Shown piece after piece: positions 1 to 7,651 of a stretch of DNA of 64,000 nt. A program made the translations under genes and the position numbers. The stretch is from positions 62,001 through 126,000 of the forward strand of contig NZ_JAPFQI010000011.1 in the NCBI RefSeq assembly GCF_026183895.1, read 5' to 3'. The stretch comes from Sabulicella glaciei. GTDB lineage: Bacteria; Pseudomonadota; Alphaproteobacteria; Acetobacterales; Acetobacteraceae. The stretch's first letter is position 1. Each line of letters starts with the position of its first letter. The notes beneath the pieces were generated by a model. The model ran no database searches. It was not told where the DNA came from and worked only from the letters and a program-made list of their open reading frames with translations.

Positions 1-1
1 G

Positions 2-166
2 TTAGAAGAGGAGCCGATGCTGCTGCGGCAATGGGTGGTGGTGGATGGGCAGAACCGCGCCACCCGCGTCACGCTGAACCAGATCCAGATCGGGCTGCGC
101 TTCGACCCCTTCCTGTTCGCCTTCAATGACCCGCGCTTCCGCGAGGCGCTGGAGCAGGGCCGCTGA
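2..166 (+). CDS. lolA: Outer-membrane lipoprotein carrier protein LolA, C-terminal part
   Basis: Only the last 54 codons are in the window; the gene begins upstream. The visible end reads W-V-V-V-D-G-Q-N-R-A-T-R-V-T-L, then a hydrophobic F-D-P-F-L-F-A-F stretch and N-D-P-R-F, which is the characteristic C-terminus of LolA-family periplasmic lipoprotein chaperones. LolA accepts lipoproteins from the LolCDE ABC exporter and passes them to LolB at the outer membrane. This is probably the housekeeping copy, because a second, divergent LolA-like protein lies inside the polyene cluster (46157-46720). The family call rests on a short segment. Confidence 0.7.
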   Translation, partial: LEEEPMLLRQWVVVDGQNRATRVTLNQIQIGLRFDPFLFAFNDPRFREALEQGR

Positions 167-255
167 ATCCGCATTCCTCCGGCCTTGATTGCGCCACGTG
201 CGGCGCGTTTATTGCAGGGTGGAGACGGGAAGCCTGATCATGGGCTTCCTGCCGG

Positions 256-1056
256 ATGACACCTCGCCCCAAGGGGATGCGCGTGAAGCCGCTGATCGGG
301 ATTTCCTGCTGCGTGAAAGGCTTCGGCCTGTTCAACACGCCCAACCACGCGGCGTCCGACCACTACGTGAAGGTGGTGCTGGGCCCGGTGGGTGGCATTC
401 CGATCCTGATTCCGGCAGCGGGTGAGGCCAGCGTGCCCGACATCCTGCCGCGCCTGGACGGGCTGCTGCTGACCGGCAGCCGGTCCAACGTGCACCCGTC
501 CAATTACGACGGGCCTGCCCATGCCGAAGGCACGCCGGAGGATCCGCAGCGCGACAGCACGACGCTGCCCCTGATTCGCGCGGCCATCGGGCAGGGCGTC
601 CCCCTGCTCGCCATCTGCCGCGGCATGCAGGAGCTGAACGTGGCGCTGGGCGGCACGCTCGACCAGCGCATCCAGGACCTGCCCGGCCGGATGGATCATT
701 CCACCCCGTCCGACCAGCCCATCCCGCTGGTCCGCACAGGCAAGGCGCACACGGTCCGGTTGGCGGTGGAAGGCATGCTCGCCCGCCTCGCCAATTGCGG
801 CGAGGTCCCGGTGAATTCCCTGCACAACCAGGGGGTGCAGCGCCTCGCGCCGCGCCTGGAGCCCATGGGATGGGCCCCGGACGGGACGGTCGAGGCGGTT
901 CGCGTGCGCGAGGCGCGCGGCTTCGCCTGGGGCGTGCAATGGCACCCCGAGTACGACTGGGACCGCGACGGGTTCAGCCGCCGGATCTTCGAAAGCTTCG
1001 GCGAGGCATGTGCCGACTGGGCCCGCCTCCGTCATGAGCAGGTCGCCGCCGAATAA
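256..1056 (+). CDS. Class I glutamine amidotransferase-like hydrolase (gamma-glutamyl-GABA hydrolase family)
   Basis: 266 residues, Peptidase C26 / PuuD type. The nucleophile elbow A-I-C-R-G-M-Q supplies the catalytic Cys, and W-G-V-Q-W-H-P-E-Y supplies the His-Glu pair of the triad. The N-terminal K-P-L-I-G-I-S and the L-L-L-T-G-S segments are also typical. PuuD enzymes cleave gamma-glutamyl amides in the cytosol, classically in putrescine breakdown; no other polyamine genes are adjacent, so the substrate is uncertain. The ATG at 256 gives a 7-residue extension over a second ATG at 277, and neither has a strong ribosome-binding site. It stands alone downstream of lolA. Confidence 0.8.
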   Translation: MTPRPKGMRVKPLIGISCCVKGFGLFNTPNHAASDHYVKVVLGPVGGIPILIPAAGEASVPDILPRLDGLLLTGSRSNVHPSNYDGPAHAEGTPEDPQRDSTTLPLIRAAIGQGVPLLAICRGMQELNVALGGTLDQRIQDLPGRMDHSTPSDQPIPLVRTGKAHTVRLAVEGMLARLANCGEVPVNSLHNQGVQRLAPRLEPMGWAPDGTVEAVRVREARGFAWGVQWHPEYDWDRDGFSRRIFESFGEACADWARLRHEQVAAE

Positions 1057-1069
1057 GGCGGAATTGGGG

Positions 1070-1097
1070 TTGCATGTTCCGGGAAAACACTTATAGT
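1070..1097 (+). promoter_or_regulatory. Sigma70-type promoter of the small RNA candidate
   Basis: TTGCAT (1070-1075) and TATAGT (1092-1097) are separated by 16 bp, close to the housekeeping consensus and unusually good for such GC-rich DNA. It sits 14 bp after the stop of the amidotransferase gene and points into a stretch without a coding gene that ends in an intrinsic terminator. Confidence 0.55.
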
Positions 1098-1103
1098 CCG
1101 AGC

Positions 1104-1238
1104 GCCGGGGCAGCTTTGCCCTGGTGGACGATCCGGCATCCCCTTCCGGCTCGCCCGACCAAAGAGACTACCGATCGGTAAGTTTCAGTACCCCAAATGG
1201 GCGCTCGGCCACCCCCCTGGCCGGGCGCTTCTTTTTTT
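1104..1238 (+). ncRNA. Candidate small regulatory RNA (6S-like fold possible)
   Basis: A transcript of about 135 nt is predicted between a good promoter (1070-1097) and an intrinsic terminator (1201-1238), with no plausible coding gene. It can fold into a hairpin at about 1107-1121 (GGGCA pairing with TGCCC) and a strong stem-loop at 1164-1186 (GAGACTACC against GGTAAGTTTC). The 5' segment at 1098-1106 (CCGAGCGCC) is the exact complement of 1200-1208 (GGCGCTCGG), so a long-range closing stem is possible if transcription starts early enough. A closed rod with a 3'-side hairpin resembles 6S RNA (ssrS), but no primary-sequence signature was recognised. The rest of the 1057-1404 gap holds only a small hairpin at 1315-1333. 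Confidence 0.45.
1201..1238 (+). terminator. Intrinsic terminator
   Basis: GCGCTCGGCC (1201-1210) pairs with GGCCGGGCGC (1219-1228) with a single G-T pair, an 8-nt C-rich loop, and is followed by TTCTTTTTTT. This is the clearest Rho-independent terminator in the window and defines the 3' end of the small RNA candidate. Confidence 0.8.
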
Positions 1239-1404
1239 CCGGACCGCGAAACCGAAACACGGCTTCCTTCATTCCTATTATGGGAAGGCGACTCGGATGA
1301 GGGGGAAACTCTCAGACGCGCCGTTGTCGCGTCAACCCCCCATCATCATTCCCCTCCTGCGGGTTTCGGTCTATGGCAGCCCAACCGCGAGGTGAAGGAC
1401 CCCC

Positions 1405-2091
1405 ATGCCGGATTACGTGATCAGCCCGCCCCCCGTGCCTTATGTGCCCGTCCAGGGCTCAAGCGCCGTCTTCCCGGTCCGCCGCATCTTCTGCGTCGGC
1501 CGCAACTACGCCGAGCACGCGATCGAGATGGGCAGCGATCCGACGCGCGAGCCTCCTTTCTATTTCGCGAAGCCCGCCGATTCGCTCGTCATCAACGGCG
1601 CGGACATGCCCTATCCCCCTGCCACCAAGGACCTGCACCACGAGATGGAGCTGGTGGTGGCGATTGGCGCGGGCGGCGTGAACATCGGCGCGGGTGACGC
1701 GCTGAAGCATGTCTGGGGCTATTGCGCCGGGCTCGACATGACTCGCCGCGACCTGCAGGGCGAGGCCAAGAAGACCGGCCGTCCCTGGGACATGGGCAAG
1801 GGCTTCGATCACTCCGCCCCGATGGGCGCGCTGATCCAGGCAGGCTCCTTCGATCCGTCCAAGGGCAAGATCCAGCTCAACGTGAACGGCGCCCAGCGTC
1901 AGGTCAGCGACCTGAGCAAGCTGATCTGGTCCGTGCCCGAGGTGATCGCCAACCTTTCCACCCTCGTGCGGCTGGAGCCAGGCGACCTTATCATGACCGG
2001 CACGCCGGAGAACGTCGCGGCCGTGGGGCGCGGCGACCTGCTGGAAGGCTTCGTCGAAGGCGTCGGCGAGGTTCGCACCAGGATCGTCTGA
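1405..2091 (+). CDS. Fumarylacetoacetate hydrolase family protein
   Basis: 228 residues, a single FAH catalytic domain. F-C-V-G-R-N-Y-A-E-H at about residue 30, P-P-F-Y-F-A-K-P, and the E-M-E-L pair followed by G-L-D-M-T-R-R-D give the Glu-Glu-Asp metal site of the superfamily. The C-terminal I-M-T-G-T-P-E-N-V-A block is also diagnostic. Members cleave C-C bonds of acylpyruvates or fumarylpyruvate, or decarboxylate oxaloacetate, using Mg2+ or Mn2+. The short length fits the acylpyruvase/fumarylpyruvate hydrolase group rather than eukaryotic-type FAH. No aromatic catabolic genes are adjacent, so the substrate is open. Confidence 0.85.
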   Translation: MPDYVISPPPVPYVPVQGSSAVFPVRRIFCVGRNYAEHAIEMGSDPTREPPFYFAKPADSLVINGADMPYPPATKDLHHEMELVVAIGAGGVNIGAGDALKHVWGYCAGLDMTRRDLQGEAKKTGRPWDMGKGFDHSAPMGALIQAGSFDPSKGKIQLNVNGAQRQVSDLSKLIWSVPEVIANLSTLVRLEPGDLIMTGTPENVAAVGRGDLLEGFVEGVGEVRTRIV

Positions 2092-2184
2092 CGTCCTGAA
2101 GCCGGCTTGTGGAAGGGCGCGGCAGGGTTCCGCCGCGCCCGCCCGCTGCCCATGCGGGGTTTGTTCTGCTAGGGCTGGAGTTCC

Positions 2185-2997
2185 ATGCCCAAGCCTCTTC
2201 GCATCGCCACCTGGAACATCAACTCCGTCCGCCTGCGCCTGCCGCTCCTGAAGGAGCTGGACGCCGCCCTGGCGCCGGACGTGCTCTGCCTGCAGGAAAC
2301 GAAGTGTCCGGACGAGCACTTCCCGCTCGAAGGCATCGAGGCGCTGGGCTTCCGCCACGTCGCAGCCAAGGGCATGAAGGGCTATAACGGCGTCGCCATC
2401 CTGTCCCGCATCCCCTTCGCCCTGCGCGAGCAGGATCCGGACTGGTGCGAGAAGGGCGATTGCCGCCACCTCGGCGTCACGCTCGACGCGCCGGGCGGTC
2501 CGGTCGAGCTGCACGACTTCTACGTCCCCGCCGGGGGCGACGTGCCCGACCCCGCGGTGAACCCGAAATTCCATCACAAGCTGAACTTCCTGCGCGAGGT
2601 CACGGCATGGGGCGAAACCCGCGCCGCCGCGCCGCGCCGCGTCCTGGTCGGCGACCTGAACATCGCGCCGCTGGAGCACGATGTGTGGAGCCACAGGCAG
2701 CTCCTCGACGTGGTGAGCCACACCCCGGTCGAGGTGGAGGCGATGGGGCGCTGGATGGAGAAGGGCGAATGGGTGGACGCGGTGCGCCACTTCGTCCCCG
2801 CCGAGCAGAAGCTGTATTCCTGGTGGAGCTACCGCAACCGCGACTGGGCGGCCTCCGACCGCGGCCGCCGGCTGGACCATGTCTGGGTCAGCCCCGACCT
2901 CCAGGGCCGACTGGCTCGGCAGCACGTCCACAAGCCCGCGCGCGCCTGGACCCAGGCGAGCGACCATGTCCCCGTCCTGGTGGAGCTTTCGCTGTGA
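2185..2997 (+). CDS. xthA: Exodeoxyribonuclease III / AP endonuclease
   Basis: 270 residues, the normal length for XthA. The metal and catalytic residues are in place: N-terminal A-T-W-N-I-N-S-V-R, the C-L-Q-E-T-K-C motif (metal-binding Glu), V-G-D-L-N-I-A-P (catalytic Asp and Asn) and S-D-H-V-P-V near the C-terminus (catalytic His). The enzyme incises at abasic sites and degrades duplex DNA 3' to 5' in base excision repair. The stop codon overlaps the GTG start of the next gene, so the two are probably translated together. Confidence 0.95.
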   Translation: MPKPLRIATWNINSVRLRLPLLKELDAALAPDVLCLQETKCPDEHFPLEGIEALGFRHVAAKGMKGYNGVAILSRIPFALREQDPDWCEKGDCRHLGVTLDAPGGPVELHDFYVPAGGDVPDPAVNPKFHHKLNFLREVTAWGETRAAAPRRVLVGDLNIAPLEHDVWSHRQLLDVVSHTPVEVEAMGRWMEKGEWVDAVRHFVPAEQKLYSWWSYRNRDWAASDRGRRLDHVWVSPDLQGRLARQHVHKPARAWTQASDHVPVLVELSL

Positions 2998-3863
2998 CCG
3001 CACGCCGCTTCCGCTTCGTCACCGTGGACGTGTTCACCGAGACCCGCTTCGGCGGCAACCCGCTGGCCGTCTTCCCCGATGCGCGCGGCATCTCGGACGC
3101 GGAGATGCAGGCCCTCGCCGCCGAGTTCAACCTGAGCGAGACGACCTTCGTCCTGCCGCCCGACGATCCGGCCAACACCGCGCGCGTCCGCATCTTCAAC
3201 CGCAAGGCGGAGATGCCCTTCGCCGGCCACCCCAACGTGGGCACCGGCTTCGTCCTGGCCGACCGCGCCCGCGACGGCTTGCTGCGCTTCGAGGAGATCG
3301 CGGGCCTGGTCCACGTGCGGGTGGAGGAGGGCGGCACGACCATCGAGGCGCCGCAGCCCCTTTCCACCGGCGCGACGATGGACGCCGCCACCCTCGCTTC
3401 CTGCGTCGGGCTTTCCGCCGCGGACGTGCTGCCCGACCGGCATGGCCCCGTGCTCGCCTCCTGCGGCAACAGCTTCGTCGTCGCTGAGGTGACGCCCGAG
3501 GCGCTGGGCCGCGCCGCCCCCGACCTCGCCCGGTTCCGTGCCGTGGCGCGCGACTGGACGGCGGCGGGGCCGGAGCGCCTGCCGCTTTATCTCTGGGCGC
3601 GCGAGGGGCGCGACGCGCTGCGGGCGCGCATGTTCTCGCCCCTTTCGGGCACGATCGAGGACCCGGCCACGGGCAGCGCCGCCACGCCGCTGGCTGCCCT
3701 GCTGCATTCCCTGGGCGAGGGCGACCGCTTCACCCTGCGCCAGGGCGTGGAGATGGGCCGCCCCTCCACGCTGCGCCTCGCCGCTTGGCGCGTGGAGGAC
3801 GGGGTGCGCGCCAGCGTCGGCGGGTCCTGCGTCCGCGTGCTGGAGGGGGAAGCATTGCTCTAG
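2994..3863 (+). CDS. PhzF family isomerase-like protein
   Basis: 289 residues. The GTG start at 2994 overlaps the stop of xthA (GTGA). The family hallmarks are the N-terminal F-G-G-N-P-L-A-V-F block, N-L-S-E-T-T-F with the conserved Glu, M-P-F-A-G-H-P-N-V-G-T-G, and I-E-D-P-A-T-G-S-A-A near the C-terminus. PhzF proteins share the diaminopimelate epimerase fold and isomerise small metabolites. Only a few make phenazines, and no phenazine genes lie here, so this is likely a general metabolic member. A C-rich spacer separates it from the decayed exonuclease gene downstream. Confidence 0.88.
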   Translation: MTARRFRFVTVDVFTETRFGGNPLAVFPDARGISDAEMQALAAEFNLSETTFVLPPDDPANTARVRIFNRKAEMPFAGHPNVGTGFVLADRARDGLLRFEEIAGLVHVRVEEGGTTIEAPQPLSTGATMDAATLASCVGLSAADVLPDRHGPVLASCGNSFVVAEVTPEALGRAAPDLARFRAVARDWTAAGPERLPLYLWAREGRDALRARMFSPLSGTIEDPATGSAATPLAALLHSLGEGDRFTLRQGVEMGRPSTLRLAAWRVEDGVRASVGGSCVRVLEGEALL

Positions 3864-3906
3864 CGCGGGCCGCTTTCCTGGCCCGGAGGGGTGATAAGAG
3901 GCGACG

Positions 3907-4117
3907 GTGGTGGTGTTCGACTTGGAATCCACTGGGCTCAGGCCCAGCCGGGGCGAACGCCTCGTTTGCATCGGCGCGGTGCGCCTGCCGGATGGGGCGG
4001 AGTCCGGGACGCTGGTTCAGCCGGGCCGCCCCATTTCCCCTGCTTCCACGGCATCACCGATGCCATGGTGGCCGATGCCCCGCGAGCGCCCAAGGCGCCG
4101 GCCGCTGCACGCTCCCC
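3907..4117 (+). pseudogene. Remnant of a DnaQ-like 3'-5' exonuclease
   Basis: Starting at GTG 3907, the reading frame gives V-V-F-D-L-E-S-T-G-L, the ExoI motif (D-x-E) of DEDD exonucleases, then V-C-I-G-A-V-R-L and V-Q-P-G-R-P-I. After about residue 42 the homology continues one frame back as F-H-G-I-T-D-A-M-V-A-D-A-P, the conserved segment that normally follows. A one-base loss near 4030-4040 would explain this. The remaining half, with ExoII and ExoIII, is absent: the sequence runs straight into the 3' end of the convergent CBS/DUF294 gene. A full-length protein would have about 200 residues. DnaQ-like and DUF294 genes are often neighbours near Na+/acetate-type symporters, so this looks like the decayed member of that set. 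Confidence 0.7.
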
Positions 4118-4123
4118 TGCTCG

Positions 4124-5551
4124 CTACCACACCTCGCCAGTGAAGCCGGCGAAGGCGGCCTTGGTGAAGCGGCGCACGGCGCGCAGGGCCTCGCGCAGCC
4201 TGTCCTGCTCGGCGCGCGGCAGGGCGGCGATGGCGACACGGCTGCCGGGCATGCGCCCCGCCTCGTGGTCGAGAAGCTGCTGTTGCAGCACGGCCCCCAG
4301 CAGCGCCGCATGGGCGCCGTGCAGCCCTTCCGCCTCGCCCTCCTTCAGCGCGCCGCGCGCGGCCAGCGCCACCAACCGTTCGGGCGTTCCCGTTTCCTCC
4401 ACCCCATGCTGGAGGGCGAGAAGACGTGTCGCGGCGACCAGCGGCATCAGCCCGCCCAGTTTCAGATCGGTGCGCCCGCCCCGGTCCCGCCGGAAGCCGC
4501 CCCAAGGGTTCAGCGCGACGGTCAGCTGCCGGTCCTGCGCCGCCATGGCACCGAGCAGCGCGGACTGGGCGCGCAGCATCGGCCCCAGGGCCCGGCGCAG
4601 CTCGGCCGCCGGGTTGCCCGCCACCGACCCGGCCGTGTCAACGCCGATGAAGTCGAAGGCGATGCCGGCATGCAGCAGCGCCTCGCCCGCGCGCTGCCGC
4701 GCCCATTGGCCGAAGCGCGCCGCCCATTCCATGCGAGTCCCGCGCCAGGCGGCGTTGCGCGCCATGATGCCGCCCGTGCAGAGCGGAAACCCCGCCTCCT
4801 CCAGCCCCGCATTCAGCGTTTCCGCGAAGGCGGGAAACCACGCATCCACTGCGGGGCGCGCTTCCTCCCCGTAGGCTTCGAGGAGGAGGCCGTTATCCTG
4901 ATCGGGTCGGAGCAGGCTTTCGCCGCGCCCGGCGCTGCCCATCACCAGCAGGGTGATTCCGACGGGTGGCGCCCCGTGCGCCCGCAGCGCCCGCGCCATC
5001 ACCCGGCGGTGCAGGTCGAGGTTGATGCCGCTGACGAGGCGCACGATGTCAGGCGCCGCCACCCCCTCCGCCAGCAAGGACCGGGCGAGGCCGGCCTGCG
5101 CCGCCTTCACCGCCGCGTCGTCGCCCGCCAGCGCGTCCAGGTGCGACAAGGTGCGCCCGGCCACCGCGGCCAGAACCTCCTGCCGGTGAAGCATGCCGAC
5201 GCAGCGCCCGGCGCGGTCCAGCACAGGCAGGTGGCGCAGCGCATGGGCGCGCAGCAGGGCGATGGCGCGCCACAGATGCGAGTCGGCCTCGCAGGTGATG
5301 AGCGGCGCCGTCATCGCCGCGCCGAGCGGGGTTTCGGGCGGAAGGCGGAAGGCGACGCGCCGCGCCACGTCACGCTCGGTGAGGATGCCGAGCGGCCTTC
5401 CCTCCGCGTCCACCGCCAGCACGGCGGAATCGATGGCCATGGCGCGCACCGCCTCGGCGAGGGGTGCATCGGGGGGAAGGGCAGGGGGCACCGGCCTCAT
5501 GGCGGCCGCGACCGGCAGGGTCACGCGCAGCGCGGGCGAGACCTCAGCCAT
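4124..5551 (-). CDS. CBS-domain / DUF294 putative nucleotidyltransferase
   Basis: 475 residues. Residues about 15-130 form two CBS modules (segments such as G-I-L-T-E-R-D-V-A-R and H-L-P-V-L-D-R-A-G). Residues about 195-330 carry a DUF294 nucleotidyltransferase core with M-G-S-A-G-R-G-E-S and a downstream R-P-D-Q-D-N, the expected Gly-Ser and Asp signature. The C-terminal third fits the DUF294_C substrate-binding region. CBS pairs sense adenine nucleotides, so a regulatory nucleotidyltransferase such as a protein uridylyltransferase-like enzyme is plausible but unproven. It is the last gene of a minus-strand run with gshB, 15 bp apart, next to the Na+/solute symporter genes with which this family commonly associates. 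Confidence 0.82.
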   Translation of the reverse strand: MAEVSPALRVTLPVAAAMRPVPPALPPDAPLAEAVRAMAIDSAVLAVDAEGRPLGILTERDVARRVAFRLPPETPLGAAMTAPLITCEADSHLWRAIALLRAHALRHLPVLDRAGRCVGMLHRQEVLAAVAGRTLSHLDALAGDDAAVKAAQAGLARSLLAEGVAAPDIVRLVSGINLDLHRRVMARALRAHGAPPVGITLLVMGSAGRGESLLRPDQDNGLLLEAYGEEARPAVDAWFPAFAETLNAGLEEAGFPLCTGGIMARNAAWRGTRMEWAARFGQWARQRAGEALLHAGIAFDFIGVDTAGSVAGNPAAELRRALGPMLRAQSALLGAMAAQDRQLTVALNPWGGFRRDRGGRTDLKLGGLMPLVAATRLLALQHGVEETGTPERLVALAARGALKEGEAEGLHGAHAALLGAVLQQQLLDHEAGRMPGSRVAIAALPRAEQDRLREALRAVRRFTKAAFAGFTGEVW

Positions 5552-5566
5552 GTGCGCCCCGCTACG

Positions 5567-6511
5567 TCAGCGCCGTCGCGCCTCGATGGCGTCCCAGATC
5601 GCCTTCTCCAGGTAGACGCCGTCGAAGCGCGCCAGCTCCTGCAAGCCGGTCGGGGAGGTGACGTTGATCTCGGTGAGGTGGCCGCCGATCACGTCGATGC
5701 CGACGAAGATCAGGCCGCGCGCGCGAAGCTCCGGCCCGATGACGCGGCAGATCTCCTTCTCGCGCTCCGTCAGCGTCGTCGGCTCCGGCCGCCCGCCGAC
5801 ATGCATGTTGGAGCGCGCCTCGCCCTCGGCCGGGACGCGGTTGATGGCGCCCATCGCCTCGCCATCCACCAGGATCACGCGCTTGTCGCCCTGCCGTACG
5901 GAGGGGAGGTAGCGCTGCACCATCAGCGGCTCGCGCGACTTCTCGGTGAACATCTCCAGCAGGGAGTTCAGGTTGGGGTCGTCCGGGCGCAGGTGGAACA
6001 CGCCCGCGCCGCCATTGCCGAAGAGCGGCTTCAGCACGATGTCGCCGTGCTTCGCGCGGAACTTGCGGATCTCGCGCACGTCGCTGCTCACCAGCGTCTC
6101 GGGCATCAGCTCGGGGAAGCGCAGGACGAAGAGCTTCTCCGGCGCGTTGCGCACGTGCTCGGGATCGTTCACCACCAGCGTCTTCGGGTGGATGTGCTGG
6201 AGGATGTGCGTGGCTGTGATGTAGGCCATGTCGAAGGGCGGGTCCTGGCGCATCAGCACCACGTCCGCGTCGCGCTCCAGGTCGAGTTCCACCGTCTCGC
6301 CCAGGGTGTAGTGGTTGCCGGGCTCGCGCCGCACCGTCACCGGCTGGGCATGGGCGATGACGCGTCCCGCATGCATGGACAGGTGGCGCACGTGGTAGTG
6401 CCAGAGCTGGTGGCCGCGCCCCTGCGCCTCCAGCATCAGGGCGAAGGTGCTGTCGCCCTCGATGTTGACCGACTGGATCGGGTCCATCTGGACCGCCACG
6501 CGCAGCGCCAT
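5567..6511 (-). CDS. gshB: Glutathione synthetase
   Basis: 314 residues from the ATG at 6511, where the proteobacterial GshB N-terminus [12 protein letters not shown] begins. In-frame upstream codons exist, but they do not match the family. Family blocks include [12 protein letters not shown], the ATP-grasp segment [12 protein letters not shown] and, at the C-terminus, [10 protein letters not shown]. The enzyme ligates glycine to gamma-glutamylcysteine with ATP in the cytosol. An AGGAG lies about 11 nt upstream of the start. Confidence 0.95.
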   Translation of the reverse strand: MALRVAVQMDPIQSVNIEGDSTFALMLEAQGRGHQLWHYHVRHLSMHAGRVIAHAQPVTVRREPGNHYTLGETVELDLERDADVVLMRQDPPFDMAYITATHILQHIHPKTLVVNDPEHVRNAPEKLFVLRFPELMPETLVSSDVREIRKFRAKHGDIVLKPLFGNGGAGVFHLRPDDPNLNSLLEMFTEKSREPLMVQRYLPSVRQGDKRVILVDGEAMGAINRVPAEGEARSNMHVGGRPEPTTLTEREKEICRVIGPELRARGLIFVGIDVIGGHLTEINVTSPTGLQELARFDGVYLEKAIWDAIEARRR

Positions 6512-6566
6512 GCCCCTCGTCGCTCCTTGGGATTTCCCATCCATGTCGCATGGGGCGCGCGCCGCC

Positions 6567-7202
6567 TCAATGGCGCGGGGCGGTTCCTGCCACGGCGGCA
6601 GCGAGGGACGGCAGGTCGAAGCGCCGCTCCATCTCCTGCACCGTCGTGACGACGTGGAAGCGCAGCGCGCCGCGGATCGCCTCCTCCTCGCCGCGCCGCT
6701 GGTCCGGGTGGACGGGCAGGGTGGCGAAGAGTACCGGTTCCGCCAGCAGCGGGCGGCGATGCGGCGGCAGGGGCGACACGGCCTGCGCGGCAGAAAGGTG
6801 GTGCGGCAACGCGAGGCGCGCGCCCTCCGCGGCCTCCCGCTCGGCCTCGGGCGGCGCGGCGGCAAGGAGCGCCGAATCGTGCAACGCGGCCAGGCCCTGG
6901 GTCAGCCCGTCCTCCGCGCCCGGCGCATGCGGGCGCAGCGCCGCCTCGGCGACCAGCGTCACGTCGGCGAGGGCCGACAGGAAGACCTGCCAGCGGCAAT
7001 GCTCCAGCGCCGCCTGGAAGCCCGGATCGGCGAAATGCGCCCGCTCGTTCCGCCCCGCCTTTACGCGGCAGTAATCCAGCACGGTCTTTTGCGCCACGAA
7101 CGCGCCCTGGCCGAGCAGGAATTCGCCCAGCTTCTCCGGTGCCGCGCTGGGCCGGCGGCCGAACCGATCCAGGAATCGCAAAGCCTGTTTCCTCTCCCTC
7201 AT
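6567..7202 (-). CDS. Conserved hypothetical protein upstream of gshB
   Basis: 211 residues from the ATG at 7202 ([10 protein letters not shown]). The frame stays open upstream to 7370, but that extension is low-complexity and overlaps the promoter region of the divergent symporter gene. No signal peptide, membrane helix or known catalytic motif was recognised. The middle contains [10 protein letters not shown] and an Ala/His/Leu-rich helical stretch; the end has [12 protein letters not shown]. It shares direction with gshB and the CBS/DUF294 gene and probably forms an operon with them. Function unknown. Confidence 0.65.
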   Translation of the reverse strand: MRERKQALRFLDRFGRRPSAAPEKLGEFLLGQGAFVAQKTVLDYCRVKAGRNERAHFADPGFQAALEHCRWQVFLSALADVTLVAEAALRPHAPGAEDGLTQGLAALHDSALLAAAPPEAEREAAEGARLALPHHLSAAQAVSPLPPHRRPLLAEPVLFATLPVHPDQRRGEEEAIRGALRFHVVTTVQEMERRFDLPSLAAAVAGTAPRH

Positions 7203-7341
7203 GCGCGAGACTGCCGGGCGTGGCGCCGCTGCGACAGTGCCGACAAGTGACAAAACTTTAAGGCATGCGGCGAAAACCGGCTGGCTAGATGAAAAGACTG
7301 AGCGCCGCCGGGACGAATCGGCGCCGGATGGAGGAAAACCC

Positions 7342-7650
7342 ATGCCCCTGGTTGAACCGGGCCAGAACACGCAATCCAGCGCCCCCCCTGCCGTGGATCC
7401 CGGCGTGGCGCGCGCCTATTGGAGCAAGACCTCGAGCCTGATGTGGACCGTCATGGCCATCTGGTTCCTGTTCGGCTTCGTCGTGCACCTGTTCGCGCCA
7501 TCCCTGAACACCATCCACGTGATGGGCTTCCCGCTGGGCTTCTGGTTCGCCGCGCAGGGCAGCCTCGTCGCCTTCGTGGTGGGGCTGTTCTGGTTCGCGA
7601 AGCGGCAGAACCGGATCGACGAGGAATTCGGCGTGCAGGAGGACGTCTGA
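7342..7650 (+). CDS. DUF4212 small subunit of a sodium/solute symporter
   Basis: 102 residues, with GGAGG (7330-7334) 7 nt before the ATG. Two hydrophobic helices (about residues 34-52 and 66-86) flank H-V-M-G-F-P-L-G-F-W-F-A-A-Q-G-S, the signature of DUF4212 proteins. This family is almost always encoded directly before a VC_2705-type permease, and here only one base separates the two genes. It is likely an accessory membrane subunit of a Na+-coupled carboxylate (acetate or pyruvate-like) transporter in the inner membrane. Confidence 0.88.
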   Translation: MPLVEPGQNTQSSAPPAVDPGVARAYWSKTSSLMWTVMAIWFLFGFVVHLFAPSLNTIHVMGFPLGFWFAAQGSLVAFVVGLFWFAKRQNRIDEEFGVQEDV

Positions 7651-7651
7651 C

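Noticed and set aside
1459-3003. 514-codon open frame on the minus strand
   Set aside because: Antisense to the FAH-family and xthA genes, without recognisable domains.
2994-3863. Phenazine biosynthesis
   Set aside because: PhzF-like proteins are widespread, and no other phz gene is present nearby.
3785-6649. 954-codon open frame on the plus strand
   Set aside because: It runs antisense to the CBS/DUF294 and gshB genes, which have clear motifs.
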